Shown piece by piece: positions 62,895 to 64,000 of a stretch of 64,000 bases of DNA; position 1 is the stretch's first letter; the number at the start of each line of letters is the position of its first letter. Location of the stretch: positions 1-64,000 of the forward strand of contig PALT01000024.1 of assembly GCA_002706605.1 (NCBI GenBank). Direction: 5' to 3'. The notes under the pieces are model-generated. The model worked only from the letters and a program-made list of their open reading frames with translations, was not told where the DNA came from and searched no databases. Source of the DNA: Rhodovulum sp. GTDB taxonomy: Bacteria; Pseudomonadota; Alphaproteobacteria; Rhodobacterales; Rhodobacteraceae. The position numbers and the translations under genes were made by a program.

Positions 62895-63875
62895 ATGCCC
62901 ATTCCGGCCCCCAATCTCTACCCGCCGTTCAACATCCTGCGCCTCAGCCACGTCGTGTTCGGGGTCAAGGACCTTGCCGCCTCGCGCAAGTTCTATGTCG
63001 ACATCCTTGGGCTGCAGGTCACGGATGAGGACGAGCAGACCATCTATCTGCGCGCCATGGAAGAGCGCGGCCATCACTGTATGGTTCTGTGCAAATCCGA
63101 CACCAGCGAAGTGCACTCGCTATCCTTCAAGGTGTTTGACGAGGGCGAGTTGGACAAGGCGCACGACTGGTTCGCCGCCAAAGGCCACCCCGTCGCGTGG
63201 GTCGAGCGCCCCTATCAGGGTCGTACCCTTGCCACCACCGACAACTACGGGATGCCGATTGAGTTCTATTTCAAAATGGACCGCCTTGCGCCGATCCACC
63301 AGAAATACGAGCTCTACAAAGGCGTGAAACCCCTGCGCATCGACCATTTCAACTGTTACTCGCAATCCGTGGATGAGAGCGTCGCGTTCTATAACGAAAT
63401 CGGCTTTCGCGTGACGGAATACACCGAGGACGAAGAGAGCGGTCGCCTTTGGGCCGCGTGGACCCACCGCAAGGGCGGCGTGCATGACATCGCGTTCACC
63501 AACGGTCTGGGCCCGCGCCTGCACCACACCGCGTTCTGGGTACCCACGCCCCTGAACATCATCGACCTGTGCGATTTGATGGCGACCACCGGCTATGTGT
63601 CCAACATCGAACGCGGTCCGGGCCGCCACGGGATTTCGAACGCGTTTTTCCTCTATATCCTCGACCCCGACGGGCACCGGATTGAGATCTATTGCTCGGA
63701 TTATCAGACGGTCGATCCCGATCTTGAGGCGATCAAATGGGACCTCAAAGACCCCCAACGCCAAACCCTCTGGGGCGCCCCCGCGCCGCGCAGCTGGTTT
63801 GAACACGGGTCGACCTTTATCGGTGTAGACCCCAAGGACAGCGATCTGGCCGCAACGCCGATCATCGCCCCCTGA
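62895..63875 (+). CDS. hpaD: 3,4-dihydroxyphenylacetate 2,3-dioxygenase
   Basis: This 326-residue extradiol ring-cleavage dioxygenase of the vicinal-oxygen-chelate type has two glyoxalase-like modules (about 15-135 and 150-280). Iron ligands are the His in RIDHFNCY, the His in RLHHTAFWV and the Glu in HRIEIYCSDY. Start ATG 62895 is chosen; the longer frame overlaps hpaE. It opens homoprotocatechuate to the muconate semialdehyde used by HpaE. Confidence 0.95.
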   Translation: MPIPAPNLYPPFNILRLSHVVFGVKDLAASRKFYVDILGLQVTDEDEQTIYLRAMEERGHHCMVLCKSDTSEVHSLSFKVFDEGELDKAHDWFAAKGHPVAWVERPYQGRTLATTDNYGMPIEFYFKMDRLAPIHQKYELYKGVKPLRIDHFNCYSQSVDESVAFYNEIGFRVTEYTEDEESGRLWAAWTHRKGGVHDIAFTNGLGPRLHHTAFWVPTPLNIIDLCDLMATTGYVSNIERGPGRHGISNAFFLYILDPDGHRIEIYCSDYQTVDPDLEAIKWDLKDPQRQTLWGAPAPRSWFEHGSTFIGVDPKDSDLAATPIIAP

Positions 63876-63886
63876 GGAGACGGATC

Positions 63887-64000
63887 ATGACACCCATCCC
63901 CGCCCGCATTGCCGCCTTTCACGCCAATGGTGCTGACCGATACGGCGTTGTGACCGACGCCGGCATCATCGACATGACGCCCGAATACGGCGCACGTTTC
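63887..64000 (+). CDS. hpaG: FAH-family protein N-terminus, probable HpaG (truncated by window)
   Basis: Only 38 residues are visible from ATG 63887, behind GAGGAGA. AAFHANGADRYGVVTDAGIIDM fits (in parts) the N-terminal domain of FAH-family proteins. Directly after hpaD, the expected gene is the hpaG-type 2-hydroxyhepta-2,4-diene-1,7-dioate isomerase/decarboxylase. The name depends on operon context since the catalytic domain lies outside the window. Confidence 0.7.
   Translation, partial: MTPIPARIAAFHANGADRYGVVTDAGIIDMTPEYGARF

Noticed and set aside
1-64000. tRNA, rRNA, insertion sequence, prophage or attachment site
   Set aside because: I looked for transposase or integrase motifs, terminal inverted repeats and tRNA-like cloverleafs and found none I could support.

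Overview
The window looks like a chromosomal segment of a Rhodobacterales (Roseobacter-type) alphaproteobacterium. It is uniformly GC-rich. It carries an uptake-hydrogenase locus in the Rhodobacter capsulatus order (hupTUV-hypF-hupSLC-hupDFGHJK-hypAB-hupR-hypCDE), plus typical heterotroph catabolic modules. I saw no tRNA, rRNA, insertion sequence or CRISPR array. The taxonomic placement is inferred from gene order and composition, not from a marker gene.

Region A (1-32787) is the accessory part and the most unusual. Read from high to low coordinates on the minus strand, it starts with a two-protein polyunsaturated-fatty-acid-synthase-like megasynthase. The first protein has two tandem nitronate-monooxygenase-like flavin domains, then KS, AT, three ACPs and KR. 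The second has KS, AT, DH and a built-in phosphopantetheinyl transferase. Closely spaced behind them are a discrete ACP, an alkaline-phosphatase-superfamily phosphodiesterase, an alpha/beta hydrolase, a beta-propeller-like/epimerase fusion, a TPR protein with a Gly/Met/Arg-rich tail, an epimerase-like protein and an epimerase-like/SDR fusion. After one plus-strand SDR come an alpha/beta-fold protein and two paralogous sulfotransferases. Then follow a secreted esterase, a PqqD-like/degenerate M50/HlyD exporter fusion with a Gly-Met insert, a third sulfotransferase-like protein, and the start of a Gly/Met/Gln/Phe-rich low-complexity protein cut by the window edge. I read this as one biosynthesis, tailoring and export system for an unknown secondary lipid or polyketide, possibly sulfated or sulfate-activated, with Gly-Met-rich partner proteins.

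Region B (33616-39721) holds azlCD-type amino-acid export genes. Next is a catabolic set: a D-lactate-dehydrogenase-like flavoprotein, a GntR/FCD regulator and an FAH-family hydrolase on the plus strand, and an aminotransferase on the minus strand. Near-identical GGTATACC-centred palindromes lie before the flavoprotein and before the aminotransferase, suggesting that the GntR protein controls both. aroE follows.

Region C (39805-59438) is a complete membrane-bound [NiFe] uptake hydrogenase locus on the minus strand. It has structural genes (hupS, hupL, a 62-residue membrane protein, hupC), maturation genes (hupDFGHJK, hypABCDEF) and the H2-sensing relay (HupUV sensor, HupT kinase, HupR regulator). 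HupR lacks a recognisable GAFTGA loop, and HupV ends at the metal-site His with no cleavable tail, both as known for this regulatory hydrogenase type.

Region D (59494-64000) has an orphan pxpB-like gene, then the homoprotocatechuate (4-hydroxyphenylacetate) meta-cleavage module. hpaR is divergent from hpaF-hpaE-hpaD and the start of an FAH-family gene (probably hpaG) cut by the window edge. Overlapping palindromes in the hpaR-hpaF gap are a good operator candidate.
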